Translations under genes and position numbers: made by a program
Part shown: positions 50,185 through 61,597 of the stretch, piece by piece
How positions within the stretch are numbered: position 1 is the stretch's first letter
Layout of the letters: the number at the start of each line of letters is the position of its first letter
Notes under the pieces: generated by a model
Told to the model about the DNA's origin: nothing
Seen by the model: the letters and a program-made list of their open reading frames with translations, nothing else
Database searches by the model: none
Source: JANOSH01 sp031415695
GTDB taxonomy: Bacteria; Actinomycetota; Acidimicrobiia; Acidimicrobiales; Ilumatobacteraceae
Assembly: GCA_031415695.1 (NCBI GenBank)
Contig: JANOSH010000038.1
Span: 1 to 64,000, forward strand
Direction of reading: 5' to 3'
Length of the DNA stretch: 64,000 nucleotides

Positions 50185-51838
50185 CCATCTCGAGTAGTTC
50201 GTTGAGGTAGCGCTCGCGGCACAGTGACCGTTGCAACTTCCCGGACGAGGTTTTGGGCAGCGTGCTCGCTCGAACCAAAATGATGTCACGCGGTGGAAGC
50301 GCGCACACCTCGATGACGCGTTCGTGAATCGCGTGGCGGATCGCGTCGAACTCGGACGAGTCGGCTTTCACCTCGGCGACCACAACCACCGACTCTTTGC
50401 CCTTATACCCCTCGACGCCGAACGCAATGACGTTGCCGGTACGCACACCGCCGAGCGCGCCGACGGCTCGCTCGATGTCTTCTGGGAACACATTGCGTCC
50501 ACCGACGATGATGATGTCCTTGATGCGGCCACACAGCACCAGTTCGCCCTCGACCAGGTAGCCGAGATCGCCGGTGCGCAACCACCCGTCTCGGAACAGT
50601 TCAGCCGTAGCATCAGGCCGTTTGTAATAGCCCGGCGTAACGGACGTACCTCGCAGCTCCAGCTCTCCAACATGGCGATCGGCGAGGGGCATGCCAGTTT
50701 CTCGGCCGACAATACGCATCTCTAGGCCAGGGACACACGTACCGAGCCGGGCTAGGCGCCGCGACCGTACATCGTCGGGGTCTTCTCCAATGGGAGACGC
50801 CACATGGTCGGTTTCCAATCGGGCGCGATCAACAATGTCGCACACCATGCCGCGCATGGGCGCCGGGAATGTACCCGCAATAGCAACCTCGGCCATGCCA
50901 AACGCCGGAAAAACTGCGCCCGATGGGAACCCGAATCGGGCCGACTCTCGCACAAAGTTCTCGACCGCTACCGGATCGACCGGTTCGGCACCTGAGAGCA
51001 TGATGCGCATGCGACTGAGGTCGAGGCCCTGCATGCGCTTGAGCGCCCGCGTTGCCAACACCCACGCGAAGTTGGGTCCAGCCGTTGCAGTGCCGCCGTA
51101 GTCGCTGATCCATTGCATCCAATTCCCTGGGTGCGACATGAAATCTTGTGGAGCGGCAAGTACCAAGTCGGCACCGGTCGTCATCGACGTCCCGAGAATG
51201 CCAACGAGGCCCATGTCGTGATAGAGGGGCAGCCACGACACCAACACATCGTCGAGCGTGAGATTCGCCGCCTGCGTCAGCCCAGAAATATTGGCCGCAA
51301 GGACCCGATCGGGGATCATGACGCCTTTGGGTTCGCTCGTCGAACCACTCGTGTACTGCAAGATGACGAGCCGTTCGGGATCAGTGGGCGGTAACTGCAG
51401 GTTGTCGGCACCACCAAACAGCGCTCCGAGCGGCTCGATAGGCGGGTCAGCCTCCGATGCCGCATAGAACGCCGCTAGAGCGTCGTCGATGAACAACAAC
51501 TTGGCGTCGCCTTGCACCAAACGGTCGCGAGTTTGGTTGATGAACTCGTCGAGGCTGCCCATGCGCATCGGCAACGGCATGACCATGCTGGCCGCTCCCG
51601 CCAACCAACATGCCTGAATGGCGGTGACCAACTGACGCGACGTTGGCCCCAGCAAGGCCACGTGATCGCCTGGCTCAACTCCCCTGGTTTGCAGCGCCGT
51701 AGCGACGCGACGGGCATCGTCGTGCAGTTGCGCCATAGTGATCTGGTCGACGACTCCACCCGTCAGAAAGGTGGCTGTTCGTCCCGGAAGATCGGCGGCA
51801 GCAACGAGGCGCTCAACAATGGACGTTGGATGGCTCAC
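50177..51838 (-). CDS. Fatty-acyl-AMP ligase / acyl-CoA synthetase
   Basis: A 553-residue ANL-superfamily adenylating enzyme. The P-loop is Y-T-S-G-S-T-S-E-P-K-G-V and the acyl pocket region reads V-S-W-L-P-L-Y-H-D-M-G-L-V-G. The A-T-A-G-P-N-F-A-W-V segment favours the fatty-acyl-AMP ligase (FAAL) subgroup that loads acyl chains onto polyketide or peptide synthases. The C-terminal domain has G-R-I-K-D-I-I-I-V-G-G-R-N and the catalytic Lys in T-S-S-G-K-L-Q-R. GTG 51838 is chosen because a longer opening would overlap nadC by about 100 bp. It follows nadC by 40 bp. Confidence 0.87.
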   Translation of the reverse strand: MSHPTSIVERLVAAADLPGRTATFLTGGVVDQITMAQLHDDARRVATALQTRGVEPGDHVALLGPTSRQLVTAIQACWLAGAASMVMPLPMRMGSLDEFINQTRDRLVQGDAKLLFIDDALAAFYAASEADPPIEPLGALFGGADNLQLPPTDPERLVILQYTSGSTSEPKGVMIPDRVLAANISGLTQAANLTLDDVLVSWLPLYHDMGLVGILGTSMTTGADLVLAAPQDFMSHPGNWMQWISDYGGTATAGPNFAWVLATRALKRMQGLDLSRMRIMLSGAEPVDPVAVENFVRESARFGFPSGAVFPAFGMAEVAIAGTFPAPMRGMVCDIVDRARLETDHVASPIGEDPDDVRSRRLARLGTCVPGLEMRIVGRETGMPLADRHVGELELRGTSVTPGYYKRPDATAELFRDGWLRTGDLGYLVEGELVLCGRIKDIIIVGGRNVFPEDIERAVGALGGVRTGNVIAFGVEGYKGKESVVVVAEVKADSSEFDAIRHAIHERVIEVCALPPRDIILVRASTLPKTSSGKLQRSLCRERYLNELLEMAT

Positions 51839-51878
51839 GAGTGGCCATTCTCGCGCATGCCCCCCAGGCTTGCTGACC

Positions 51879-52769
51879 TCAAATGCGTGCGTCGAGCGCA
51901 ATATCGAGAATGGGCGACGAGTGAGTGAGCGCTCCAACGGCCAGGTAGTCGACGCCGGTTCTGGCGACGTCGCCCGCATTTGCCAGCTCCAAACCGCCGC
52001 TCGCTTCGATCTTGACGTGCGGGTGGCTTGTCCTGGCTCTGCTCACGGCCTCGGTCATGTCGGCGATGCTCATGTTGTCGAGCAATATCTCGGTGGCGCC
52101 ATGCGTCAGCGCATCGTTGAGTTGGCTGAGTCGATCGATCTCGCACTGGATCACCATCGCTCGGCCACCAAGATACCGATGCACGGCGTCGAGTGCGTTG
52201 GCGACTCCCCCAGCGGCGACGACATGGTTGTCCTTGATGAGTACCGCGTCGTACAGCCCTATGCGGTGGTTGACTCCCCCACCGCAACGCACCGCGTACT
52301 TGTCGAGATGGCGCATGCCTGGCGTGGTCTTGCGGGTGTCGCGCACTTTGGCCTGCGTACCCGCCAGAGCATCGACCCAACGGCGCGTCGCGGTGGCGAC
52401 ACCCGAGATTCGGCACAGCAAATTGAGCGACGTTCGCTCAATCGTGAGTAGCGCCATCGACGGCGCGGTGACGGTTGCGACGACATCGCCCCTGGCAACC
52501 TGATCACCATCGATCAGCTTGAGTTCGTAGTCGGCGGCATCACCCAGTCCGATCTCGAGTGACGCCGCCAAAACCGCCAGCCCTGCAATCACGCCGGGGC
52601 GCCGCACGACATAGTCGCCTGTGGTGATGGTCCCGGGTACGATGGTTGCAGCCGCCGTCACATCTTCACCGCCGTGCAGATCCTCATCCAACGCGGTGTT
52701 GATCAGCCGGGCGACCTCGTCGGGATCGAGCCCAGCGACACGTAGTGCTTGGCGAGTTGCTGGTCTCAT
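51879..52769 (-). CDS. nadC: Nicotinate-nucleotide pyrophosphorylase (carboxylating)
   Basis: A 296-residue quinolinate phosphoribosyltransferase. Signature segments are E-R-T-S-L-N-L-L-C-R-I-S-G-V-A-T, D-T-R-K-T-T-P-G-M-R, G-G-G-V-N-H-R-I-G-L-Y-D and I-K-D-N-H, with I-E-A-S-G-G-L near the end. It converts quinolinate and PRPP to nicotinate mononucleotide, the third step of de novo NAD synthesis. It overlaps nadB by 4 bases. Confidence 0.96.
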   Translation of the reverse strand: MRPATRQALRVAGLDPDEVARLINTALDEDLHGGEDVTAAATIVPGTITTGDYVVRRPGVIAGLAVLAASLEIGLGDAADYELKLIDGDQVARGDVVATVTAPSMALLTIERTSLNLLCRISGVATATRRWVDALAGTQAKVRDTRKTTPGMRHLDKYAVRCGGGVNHRIGLYDAVLIKDNHVVAAGGVANALDAVHRYLGGRAMVIQCEIDRLSQLNDALTHGATEILLDNMSIADMTEAVSRARTSHPHVKIEASGGLELANAGDVARTGVDYLAVGALTHSSPILDIALDARI

Positions 52770-54388
52770 GGCGTGTCCTCCAAACCAACGAACCGGCTCT
52801 GGAGTTCGCCGGTTGCATCGAGGGTCTGGACAATTCGGCGCAACCAGCCGGTGTCGTCGGTGTCGGGGAAATCGGCGCGCCAGTGGCAGCCGCGGCTTTC
52901 AGTGCGTTGTTGTGCTCCGGCAAGAATTGTCGACGCCACCGCATGCACGTTGGTTGCTTCCCAGGTGGAACGGTTCGGTTCGATGCTCGACGCGACAGCA
53001 TCAAGCTCGGCGTTCGTTTGTAACAATCCCGACGACTCTCGACGAACGGCCACATGGCGGCTCATGACCACGGCGACATCGAGTCGAGCGTCGGCAGCAA
53101 TCAGGCCCGGCGCACAGCACGCTGAGTCTGGATCGAGCGGCGAGACAAGGTTCAGGACCAACTGAGCGCCAACTCGCTCGCCGAAAACGATGCCTTCGAG
53201 GAGGCTGTTCGACGCCAACCGGTTGGCACCATGGACTCCGGTGCACGCCGTTTCACCTACGGCATACAGGCCGGGCAGGTTCGTGCGGCCCTGGCGGTCG
53301 GTCCAGATACCTCCACAGAAGAAGTGTTCGCCCGGTGCCACCGGGATTAGGTCGACAACAGGGTCGATGCCAGCTCGGCGGCAACCGGCCATGATGTTCG
53401 GGAAACGACGTAACAGCTTGGCATCGCCAATCATGCGGGCGTCGAGCAGCACATGGTCGGACTCGGTTTGCGCCATGCGGATACTGATGGCCTTGGCGAC
53501 CACATCACGCGGCGCCAGGTCCTCCATCGGATGCACGCCAAGCATGACCCGACGCCCTTCCAGATCGAACAGCACGGCGCCCTCGCCGCGCACGGCTTCG
53601 GAGATCAGTGCTTGCTGGCCTTGTGCGCCGACACCTCTGAAGAAGACCGTGGGATGAAACTGCACGAACTCGGCGTCCGCGATTGAAGCACCGGCTCGTA
53701 GCGCAGCCGCCAAACCGTCGCCCGTCGCTACCGGCGGGTTGGTGGTCGACGCGAATACCTGACCCACGCCGCCACTGGCGAGCACCACAGCGCGTGCCCG
53801 TACCTCGCCAACGAGTTCCGAACCGTCGGGCTGTCGGATCGAGACTCGAACCCCACACACCCGGTTCGAGTTTTTCAGCAGGTCGAGCACGAACGCGCCC
53901 TCGACTACTTCGATGGCATCGTCAAGGTCGACCGCTGCGTGCAGCGCCCGTTGTACCTCGGCGCCGGTGGCGTCTCCGCCTGCGTGCACGATCCGATTTC
54001 GGCCGTGTCCACCTTCGCGGGTCAACGACAACGCTCCGGCGTCATCGGTATCGAGTTTCATACCCAGGCCGATGAGGCGAGCAAGTTGTTGCGGGCCCTC
54101 TTCCACCAGCACGCTGACAGCCCTTTCGCTACACAGCCCCGCTCCGGCGGCCAAAGTGTCGTTGAAATGGTCGATGGGCCGGTCGGCTACGTCGACTACT
54201 GCCGCAATTCCGCCTTGAGCCCACGACGTGCTGCCGGCATCGAAATCTTCCTTGGTGAGCACCAGCACCTTGGCCGACCGAGACGCGGCCAGGGCCACGG
54301 TGAGACCTGCGACACCGGAGCCAACCACCACGATGTCGACGTCTCGTCGCCACGTTGATGGCGCGGCTCGTAAGGCCTGAACAATCAT
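52766..54388 (-). CDS. nadB: L-aspartate oxidase
   Basis: A 540-residue FAD enzyme oxidising aspartate to iminoaspartate. The dinucleotide motif V-V-G-S-G-V-A-G-L is near residue 22, S-T-S-W-A-Q-G-G-I-A-A follows, and a H-P-T-V-F-F segment and G-V-H-G-A-N-R-L-A-S-N-S-L-L-E-G-I-V mark the family. The C-terminal helical domain is present. It overlaps nadA and nadC by 4 bases each, forming one translationally coupled unit. Confidence 0.95.
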   Translation of the reverse strand: MIVQALRAAPSTWRRDVDIVVVGSGVAGLTVALAASRSAKVLVLTKEDFDAGSTSWAQGGIAAVVDVADRPIDHFNDTLAAGAGLCSERAVSVLVEEGPQQLARLIGLGMKLDTDDAGALSLTREGGHGRNRIVHAGGDATGAEVQRALHAAVDLDDAIEVVEGAFVLDLLKNSNRVCGVRVSIRQPDGSELVGEVRARAVVLASGGVGQVFASTTNPPVATGDGLAAALRAGASIADAEFVQFHPTVFFRGVGAQGQQALISEAVRGEGAVLFDLEGRRVMLGVHPMEDLAPRDVVAKAISIRMAQTESDHVLLDARMIGDAKLLRRFPNIMAGCRRAGIDPVVDLIPVAPGEHFFCGGIWTDRQGRTNLPGLYAVGETACTGVHGANRLASNSLLEGIVFGERVGAQLVLNLVSPLDPDSACCAPGLIAADARLDVAVVMSRHVAVRRESSGLLQTNAELDAVASSIEPNRSTWEATNVHAVASTILAGAQQRTESRGCHWRADFPDTDDTGWLRRIVQTLDATGELQSRFVGLEDTP

Positions 54389-55347
54389 TCGCCACCACGC
54401 GACGGATTGCCGATGGCAATCATCCGTTCGACCGACAGTCGGGCTTTGTCGGCTATGGCTGTTGGCACCTCGACGGCAAAGACATTGTCACGTAGCGACC
54501 GCATGAGTTTGGCCGGGGTGATCATCTTCATATATCGACACGATGCACGGTCGTTGATCGGTATGAACTTCGTGCGCCCATTCACCTTTTCCAGCTGATG
54601 AATGATGCCGATCTCAGTAGCCACAAGCACCTCGTTGGCTGTCGTGTGCTCCGCTTCGCGGACCATTCCGCCCGTCGACAGAATCTTGGTTCGGTCCTTG
54701 GGAAGGTCGCCGTGGCTGGCCATCCACAACACCGACGTGGTGCATCCGCATTCGGGGTGAACCATCACGTCGGCATCGGGGTGACGGGCAATGGTCTCTC
54801 GCACATCAGACGGTGTGATGCCAGCGTGCACATGGCATTCGCCCATCCAGATGTGCAAATTCTTTCGGCCCGTGACCCGTTGTACGTGGGCGCCAAGAAA
54901 CTGGTCGGGCAGGAACAAAATCTCTTGGTCGGCTGGGATTGATCGGATGACATCGGCAGCGTTCGACGACGTGCAGCAGATATCGGTTTCGGCCTTGACA
55001 GCTGCCGTGGTGTTCACATAGGCCACGACAACTGCGCTTGGGTGTTCGGACTTCCACACCCGGAGTTGATCGGCCGTGATGGTGTCGGCCAGCGAACACC
55101 CTGCATCGAGATCAGGTATGAGCACGGTCTTTTCAGGGCTGAGGATCTTTGCGGTTTCGGCCATGAAGTGCACGCCACAAAAGATGATCTTGGACGCATT
55201 GGATTGTGCCGCAATGCGTGAGAGCTGCAACGAGTCGCCAACTTCGTGGGCGACATCTTGGATCTCGGGCACCTGATAGTTGTGGGCCAAGATGACCGTA
55301 TCGTTGGCATCGGCCAGTTTCCGGGCCTCAATCTTCCAGTCGCTCAT
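54385..55347 (-). CDS. nadA: Quinolinate synthase A
   Basis: A 320-residue 4Fe-4S enzyme that makes quinolinate from iminoaspartate and dihydroxyacetone phosphate. The three cluster ligands fit Cys84 (D-A-G-C-S), Cys171 (W-M-G-E-C-H) and Cys270 (R-A-S-C-R-Y-M-K). A-H-N-Y-Q near residue 21 and H-P-E-C-G-C near 197 are family motifs. It is the first gene of nadABC, reading from the palindrome shared with the nrtR-like gene. Confidence 0.96.
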   Translation of the reverse strand: MSDWKIEARKLADANDTVILAHNYQVPEIQDVAHEVGDSLQLSRIAAQSNASKIIFCGVHFMAETAKILSPEKTVLIPDLDAGCSLADTITADQLRVWKSEHPSAVVVAYVNTTAAVKAETDICCTSSNAADVIRSIPADQEILFLPDQFLGAHVQRVTGRKNLHIWMGECHVHAGITPSDVRETIARHPDADVMVHPECGCTTSVLWMASHGDLPKDRTKILSTGGMVREAEHTTANEVLVATEIGIIHQLEKVNGRTKFIPINDRASCRYMKMITPAKLMRSLRDNVFAVEVPTAIADKARLSVERMIAIGNPSRGGE

Positions 55348-55375
55348 GCAGTTGTCCTTTCACGAACCGAGGTTC

Positions 55376-55390
55376 TAGACTCATAGTCTA
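55376..55390. promoter_or_regulatory. NrtR-type operator between nadA and nrtR
   Basis: A perfect palindrome TAGACT-CAT-AGTCTA lies in the 78-bp space between the divergent nadA and regulator genes, 29 bp before nadA and 36 bp before the regulator. NrtR repressors bind palindromes ahead of NAD synthesis genes and release them on binding ADP-ribose. Position, symmetry and gene pair all fit. Confidence 0.75.
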
Positions 55391-55425
55391 TAACCAGTCA
55401 ACGCCGGGACGCTACCCCTCAATCG

Positions 55426-56073
55426 ATGTTTGCCCACGAGGTCGTTGCCGTCGTGTTGCAGGTGCGCGAAGCCCGGCTGCACGTGATGTTATGGCGCCGC
55501 GCTCTCGACCCGTATCGAGGCCATTGGGCGCTCCCCGGTGGCCGGCTCGAGCCGAGCGATTCGCTCGATAACGCCATCCGACGGCATCTGGCGACCAAGG
55601 TCGACCTGGCATCAATTGGCCACCTTGAGCAACTCGACACCAGGGTACGTGCCGATGCCGCGGTGGCCACGGCATATCTCGGTTCGGTCGCTACCGACGC
55701 AACTCCAGGATTCCCTGACGACACCACGTGGCACAGCGTCGACAATCTGCCTTCCGCAGCGTTCGACCACGCCGATCTCGTCGACACCGCCGTCGCTCGG
55801 CTTCGAGCGAAACTGTCGTACACCAACGTGGCGTTCGCGCTTGCTCCCCCAACGTTCACGATTGGCGAGTTACGGGGCGTCTACCAGGCGGCACTTGGCC
55901 ACGATGTCGACCCGAGCAATCTGCGTCGAGTCCTCGAGCGACGCAACGCGATTGTGCCCACCGGACAGATCAGCCGCCCAGGACCCGGCGGCGGCCGACC
56001 CGGTTCGCTCTACCGCTTTGCGAAACGTTCCCTGGTAGTAACCGACGCGTTCGCCACATTCCGCCCCCGGTAA
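55426..56073 (+). CDS. nrtR: NrtR-type Nudix transcriptional regulator of NAD synthesis
   Basis: A 215-residue protein. The N-terminal Nudix-like domain (1-140) keeps the fold (W-A-L-P-G-G-R-L) but its Nudix box reads L-E-P-S-D-S-L-D-N-A-I-R-R-H-L-A-T-K, lacking the catalytic R-E-x-x-E-E glutamates, as expected for a sensor and not a hydrolase. The C-terminal winged helix (about 150-215) ends with G-R-P-G-S-L-Y-R-F, typical of the NrtR family. Its place opposite nadABC supports repression of NAD synthesis. A short Nudix enzyme is the less likely alternative. Confidence 0.85.
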   Translation: MFAHEVVAVVLQVREARLHVMLWRRALDPYRGHWALPGGRLEPSDSLDNAIRRHLATKVDLASIGHLEQLDTRVRADAAVATAYLGSVATDATPGFPDDTTWHSVDNLPSAAFDHADLVDTAVARLRAKLSYTNVAFALAPPTFTIGELRGVYQAALGHDVDPSNLRRVLERRNAIVPTGQISRPGPGGGRPGSLYRFAKRSLVVTDAFATFRPR

Positions 56074-56126
56074 CGGCAGCGGCAACGGAAGCGGTCCTGG
56101 AACCAACGAACTCCCCACACCCACAC

Positions 56127-56191
56127 TGAACACGTTCTCGCCCGGCTACCAGGTCGCTTTTCGATACCAAACTCGGGCGAGATGGTGTTCA
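56127..56191. repeat. 65-bp palindromic repeat, copy 1
   Basis: An imperfect palindrome: TGAACACGTTCTCGCCCG at the left end pairs with CGGGCGAGATGGTGTTCA at the right end in 16 of 18 positions. The second copy at 56248-56312 differs at only three positions. The two copies are in direct orientation, 56 bp apart. Confidence 0.85.
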
Positions 56192-56247
56192 CGTGCGTAC
56201 GGTTGTCGGAATCGACCGCGACCTAGGGCTGACCCCGCCGTGCCATC

Positions 56248-56312
56248 TGAACACGTTCTCGCCCGGCTGCCGAGTCGCTTTTCGATACCAAACTCGGGCG
56301 AGATGGTGTTCA
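56248..56312. repeat. 65-bp palindromic repeat, copy 2
   Basis: Same length and ends as copy 1, with three substitutions, all in the central loop part. It ends 77 bp before the leuS ATG. With copy 1 it fills most of the 316-bp space between nrtR and leuS, which otherwise shows no gene. No target-site duplication is evident at either copy. Confidence 0.85.
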
Positions 56313-56389
56313 GGGCGGGGCGGGCCGCACCACGACACGACAACCAACCGGCTTCACCGTCCGTTCGCCAACTAACTTGGGGAACCGTT

Positions 56390-59209
<2,820 letters not shown>

Positions 59210-59286
59210 GCCGCATCGGCAGTCGGGTTGAGGGTGAAATGAAGTTGGATTGCCCGAAGCAAGGTGGTACATTCATCACGCCCTAC

Positions 59287-59362
59287 GGGGCTGTAGCTCA
59301 GTTGGTAGAGCGCTTCCATGGCATGGAAGAGGTCAGGGGTTCGATTCCCCTCAGCTCCACCA
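59287..59362 (+). tRNA. tRNA-Ala (GGC)
   Basis: A full cloverleaf: acceptor GGGGCTG pairs with CAGCTCC (one G-T pair), D-arm TAGCTCAGTTGGTA, anticodon stem CTTCC/GGAAG with loop ATGGCAT (anticodon GGC), T-arm with GTTCGATTC. The discriminator is A and the CCA end is encoded (59360-59362), unlike tRNA-Val in this window. Confidence 0.96.
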
Positions 59363-59413
59363 CGAATTCGGCGCTGGACTTCAACAAGAAAAGACTGTCG
59401 TAGAACGATATTC

Positions 59414-59430
59414 GGATCTGTCCCAGATCC
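59414..59430 (+). terminator. Hairpin after tRNA-Ala
   Basis: GGATCTG and CAGATCC (perfect 7 bp) enclose a TCC loop 52 bases after the tRNA. It is followed by an AT-rich stretch but no clean T-run. Confidence 0.45.
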
Positions 59431-59436
59431 ATATTG

Positions 59437-59460
59437 ATGATAGTCGTATAGTGATATCAT
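59437..59460 (+). promoter_or_regulatory. Possible autoregulated promoter of the DUF4143 ATPase gene
   Basis: ATGATA (59437-59442) and TATCAT (59455-59460) form an inverted repeat around a TATAGT -10-like box (59447-59452), 14 bases before the GTG start. The same -10 hexamer is used by the mazEF-type promoter. No -35 box was clear. Confidence 0.4.
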
Positions 59461-59466
59461 GATGCT

Positions 59467-60723
59467 GTGTCAACGAGGAGGACGTACATAGCGAGGATCG
59501 TCGATCCGCTCATCGGCGAGTACCTCTCGGGCCTTCCAGCCGTGATGCTGGTAGGGCCGCGGGCTACAGGCAAAACCACGACTGCGCTACGATCAGGCGC
59601 TTCGATACTTCGACTCGATCGGGCATCCAGCGCCGATGCGGTGCGAGCCGACCCCGATGCCGCATTATCGGCCTACGACGAACCGATCGTTATTGACGAA
59701 TGGCAACTGGTCCCCGACGTGCTTGGAGCCGTGAAACGGGCTGTCGACGCCGATGCTCGACCGGGGCGATTCATCCTTACTGGCTCATCCAGCACTGATC
59801 TCACGGCGGCCGGCTGGCCAGCGACTGGCCGAGTGGTCCGAATCCCGGTGTGGGGCTTCACAGAACGCGAGCTTGTCGGGGACGCGGCTGCACGACCGTT
59901 TATCTCCCGGCTATTCGATGGCGCCATCGATTCGATCGGTCTGCCACCTACCGTTCCCACCCTACGCGACTACCTCGACCTCGCCATGCGCGGCGCATTC
60001 CCGGAGATGGTTGGGCAACCGTCCGAGCGCCTCCGTCGTGCGTGGCTCGCAAGCTATGTCGACCAACTCGTGACCCGCGACATCGCCTTGGCGGGACCAA
60101 CACGCGATCCCGTCCGGCTCCGCCGCTACCTCCAAGCCCTGGCTGCAAACACCGCGGGAAGCCCGGACCGCAAGACCATCTACGACGCCGCCGAGGTGAA
60201 CCGACTCACTGCACTCGCCTACGACGACGCGCTGCAATCACTGCTCGTGCTCGAACACCTTCCGGCGTGGACGTCATCGCGGCTCGGTCAGCTCGCCGGT
60301 CTCCCAAAGGTGCACCTTACAGATGTGGGACTACTCGGGCCGCTGCTCGGCGTCGACTCACGGGCAGTGCTTCGCAATGCCGACCTGCTCGGCCGAGTCG
60401 TCGACTCCTTCGTCACCGCACAGCTACGAGCCGAGCTGCCCGTCGCCGATGAGGCACCCCGAATGTTTCATCTGCGTGAGTCCCACGGTCGCCAAGAGAT
60501 CGATCTGCTTCTTGAAGCTGCCGATGGTCGGATTGTCGCGCTCGAAATCAAAGCCGATGCCTCACCTCCAGCGAAGTCGGCCCGTCATCTCTGCTGGTTG
60601 CGCGATCGCCTCGGCGACCGCTTCACATTCGGCGTTGTGCTACACAGCGGACCGCTGCCGTACATGATCGACGACCGCGTCGCCGCGCTCCCCATCTGTT
60701 CGATCTGGGGTTCGGGCATCTAG
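59467..60723 (+). CDS. AAA ATPase with DUF4143 domain
   Basis: A 418-residue protein of the AAA_14-DUF4143 family. The P-loop is G-P-R-A-T-G-K-T-T (about 32-40) and Walker B V-I-D-E-W-Q (about 75-80), with a sensor segment I-L-T-G-S-S-S. The C-terminal DUF4143 part has a PD-(D/E)xK-like pattern (E-I-D-L-L-L then A-L-E-I-K-A; about 345-370), as in restriction-type nucleases. Its cellular role is not established. GTG 59467. Its stop shares the CTAG at 60720-60723 with the convergent hydrolase gene. Confidence 0.85.
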   Translation: MSTRRTYIARIVDPLIGEYLSGLPAVMLVGPRATGKTTTALRSGASILRLDRASSADAVRADPDAALSAYDEPIVIDEWQLVPDVLGAVKRAVDADARPGRFILTGSSSTDLTAAGWPATGRVVRIPVWGFTERELVGDAAARPFISRLFDGAIDSIGLPPTVPTLRDYLDLAMRGAFPEMVGQPSERLRRAWLASYVDQLVTRDIALAGPTRDPVRLRRYLQALAANTAGSPDRKTIYDAAEVNRLTALAYDDALQSLLVLEHLPAWTSSRLGQLAGLPKVHLTDVGLLGPLLGVDSRAVLRNADLLGRVVDSFVTAQLRAELPVADEAPRMFHLRESHGRQEIDLLLEAADGRIVALEIKADASPPAKSARHLCWLRDRLGDRFTFGVVLHSGPLPYMIDDRVAALPICSIWGSGI

Positions 60724-61577
60724 AGAGGGCTCGACGGCGCCAACCGATGGCCAAGGAACTCGTCGATAGCGTTCCTGAGGTGCGCCAGGTAGACCGGTCG
60801 GGTCGGCAGGGCGTGGATCGAGTGGCTAGCGCCGGGCACAAGATGGATGCGGGCGTCGGGGTTCACCGACATGAAGGCGCGAGCGTCGCGGGGCTCGAAT
60901 ACTGCACCGACAGCCGGGTCGGCGCGCAGGATCGTGACTGGGCAGGCAATGGCGGCTAGTGGATCGAAAACCTGCCAGACGATGCCGTCGACAGCAGCCT
61001 GCATGGTGGTTGGATCCCATCGCCGCAATGAGCGCGCCCGCTCGGCGATTTCTTCAACGGGTGCGTGAGTTGCGGCCAACGCCTCGTACGCCGACAGTGG
61101 TGCGTTGTCGGCTTGCAGCTTTCGAACCGCAGCGATGAGGTGCGGGAAGAACGCTGCGACGGGGCTCGCAGCACGCCGTGCATCGTCTCCTTCGAACAAC
61201 GGCGGGTCTTCGAGAAAGACCGAGCTCACCGGAGCACGACGATGAACGGCAAGATAGGCAGCAACGACACCCCCGAGCGAGTGGCCTACTACGAGCACCT
61301 GGCCAAGCCCGAGGTCGCTGAGTAATGCAGCAACGTCGGCCGCGTAGCCGTGCGCGTCATACCCGTCGAGCGGCTGGTGGCTCGAGTCGCCGTGTCCACG
61401 AAGGTCGACGTTGAGCACTTGCAGCCGTGCGCCATATTCACGGGTCAGGTTGTCAATGACGGCTGCGTACGTCTCACGGCTGCCCGACAACCCGTGCAGC
61501 AGCACAACGACCGGGGCTCCGATCGGGCCAGTCCGGTCGTACGCGCACATGACACCGGTGGGCAATACTCGTTGCAT
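60720..61577 (-). CDS. Alpha/beta hydrolase
   Basis: A 285-residue alpha/beta hydrolase: oxyanion segment L-L-H-G-L-S-G-S-R-E-T-Y, nucleophile elbow V-V-G-H-S-L-G-G-V-V, acid in L-R-A-D-P-A-V-G, and the catalytic His in G-A-S-H-S-I-H. It resembles small-ester or epoxide-hydrolase-like enzymes; the substrate is unknown. It shares its CTAG stop with the ATPase gene. Confidence 0.85.
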   Translation of the reverse strand: MQRVLPTGVMCAYDRTGPIGAPVVVLLHGLSGSRETYAAVIDNLTREYGARLQVLNVDLRGHGDSSHQPLDGYDAHGYAADVAALLSDLGLGQVLVVGHSLGGVVAAYLAVHRRAPVSSVFLEDPPLFEGDDARRAASPVAAFFPHLIAAVRKLQADNAPLSAYEALAATHAPVEEIAERARSLRRWDPTTMQAAVDGIVWQVFDPLAAIACPVTILRADPAVGAVFEPRDARAFMSVNPDARIHLVPGASHSIHALPTRPVYLAHLRNAIDEFLGHRLAPSSPL

Positions 61578-61597
61578 AGTCGTCCCTTGTTCAGTGG

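Noticed and set aside
56127..56312. Resemblance of the two 65-bp palindromes to integron attC sites
   Set aside because: Length and symmetry fit, but the conserved RYYYAAC/GTTRRRY core was not found and no integrase or gene cassettes are present.
56074..56389. T-box or Leu-codon leader peptide controlling leuS
   Set aside because: No T-box core sequence and no run of leucine codons ahead of the start.
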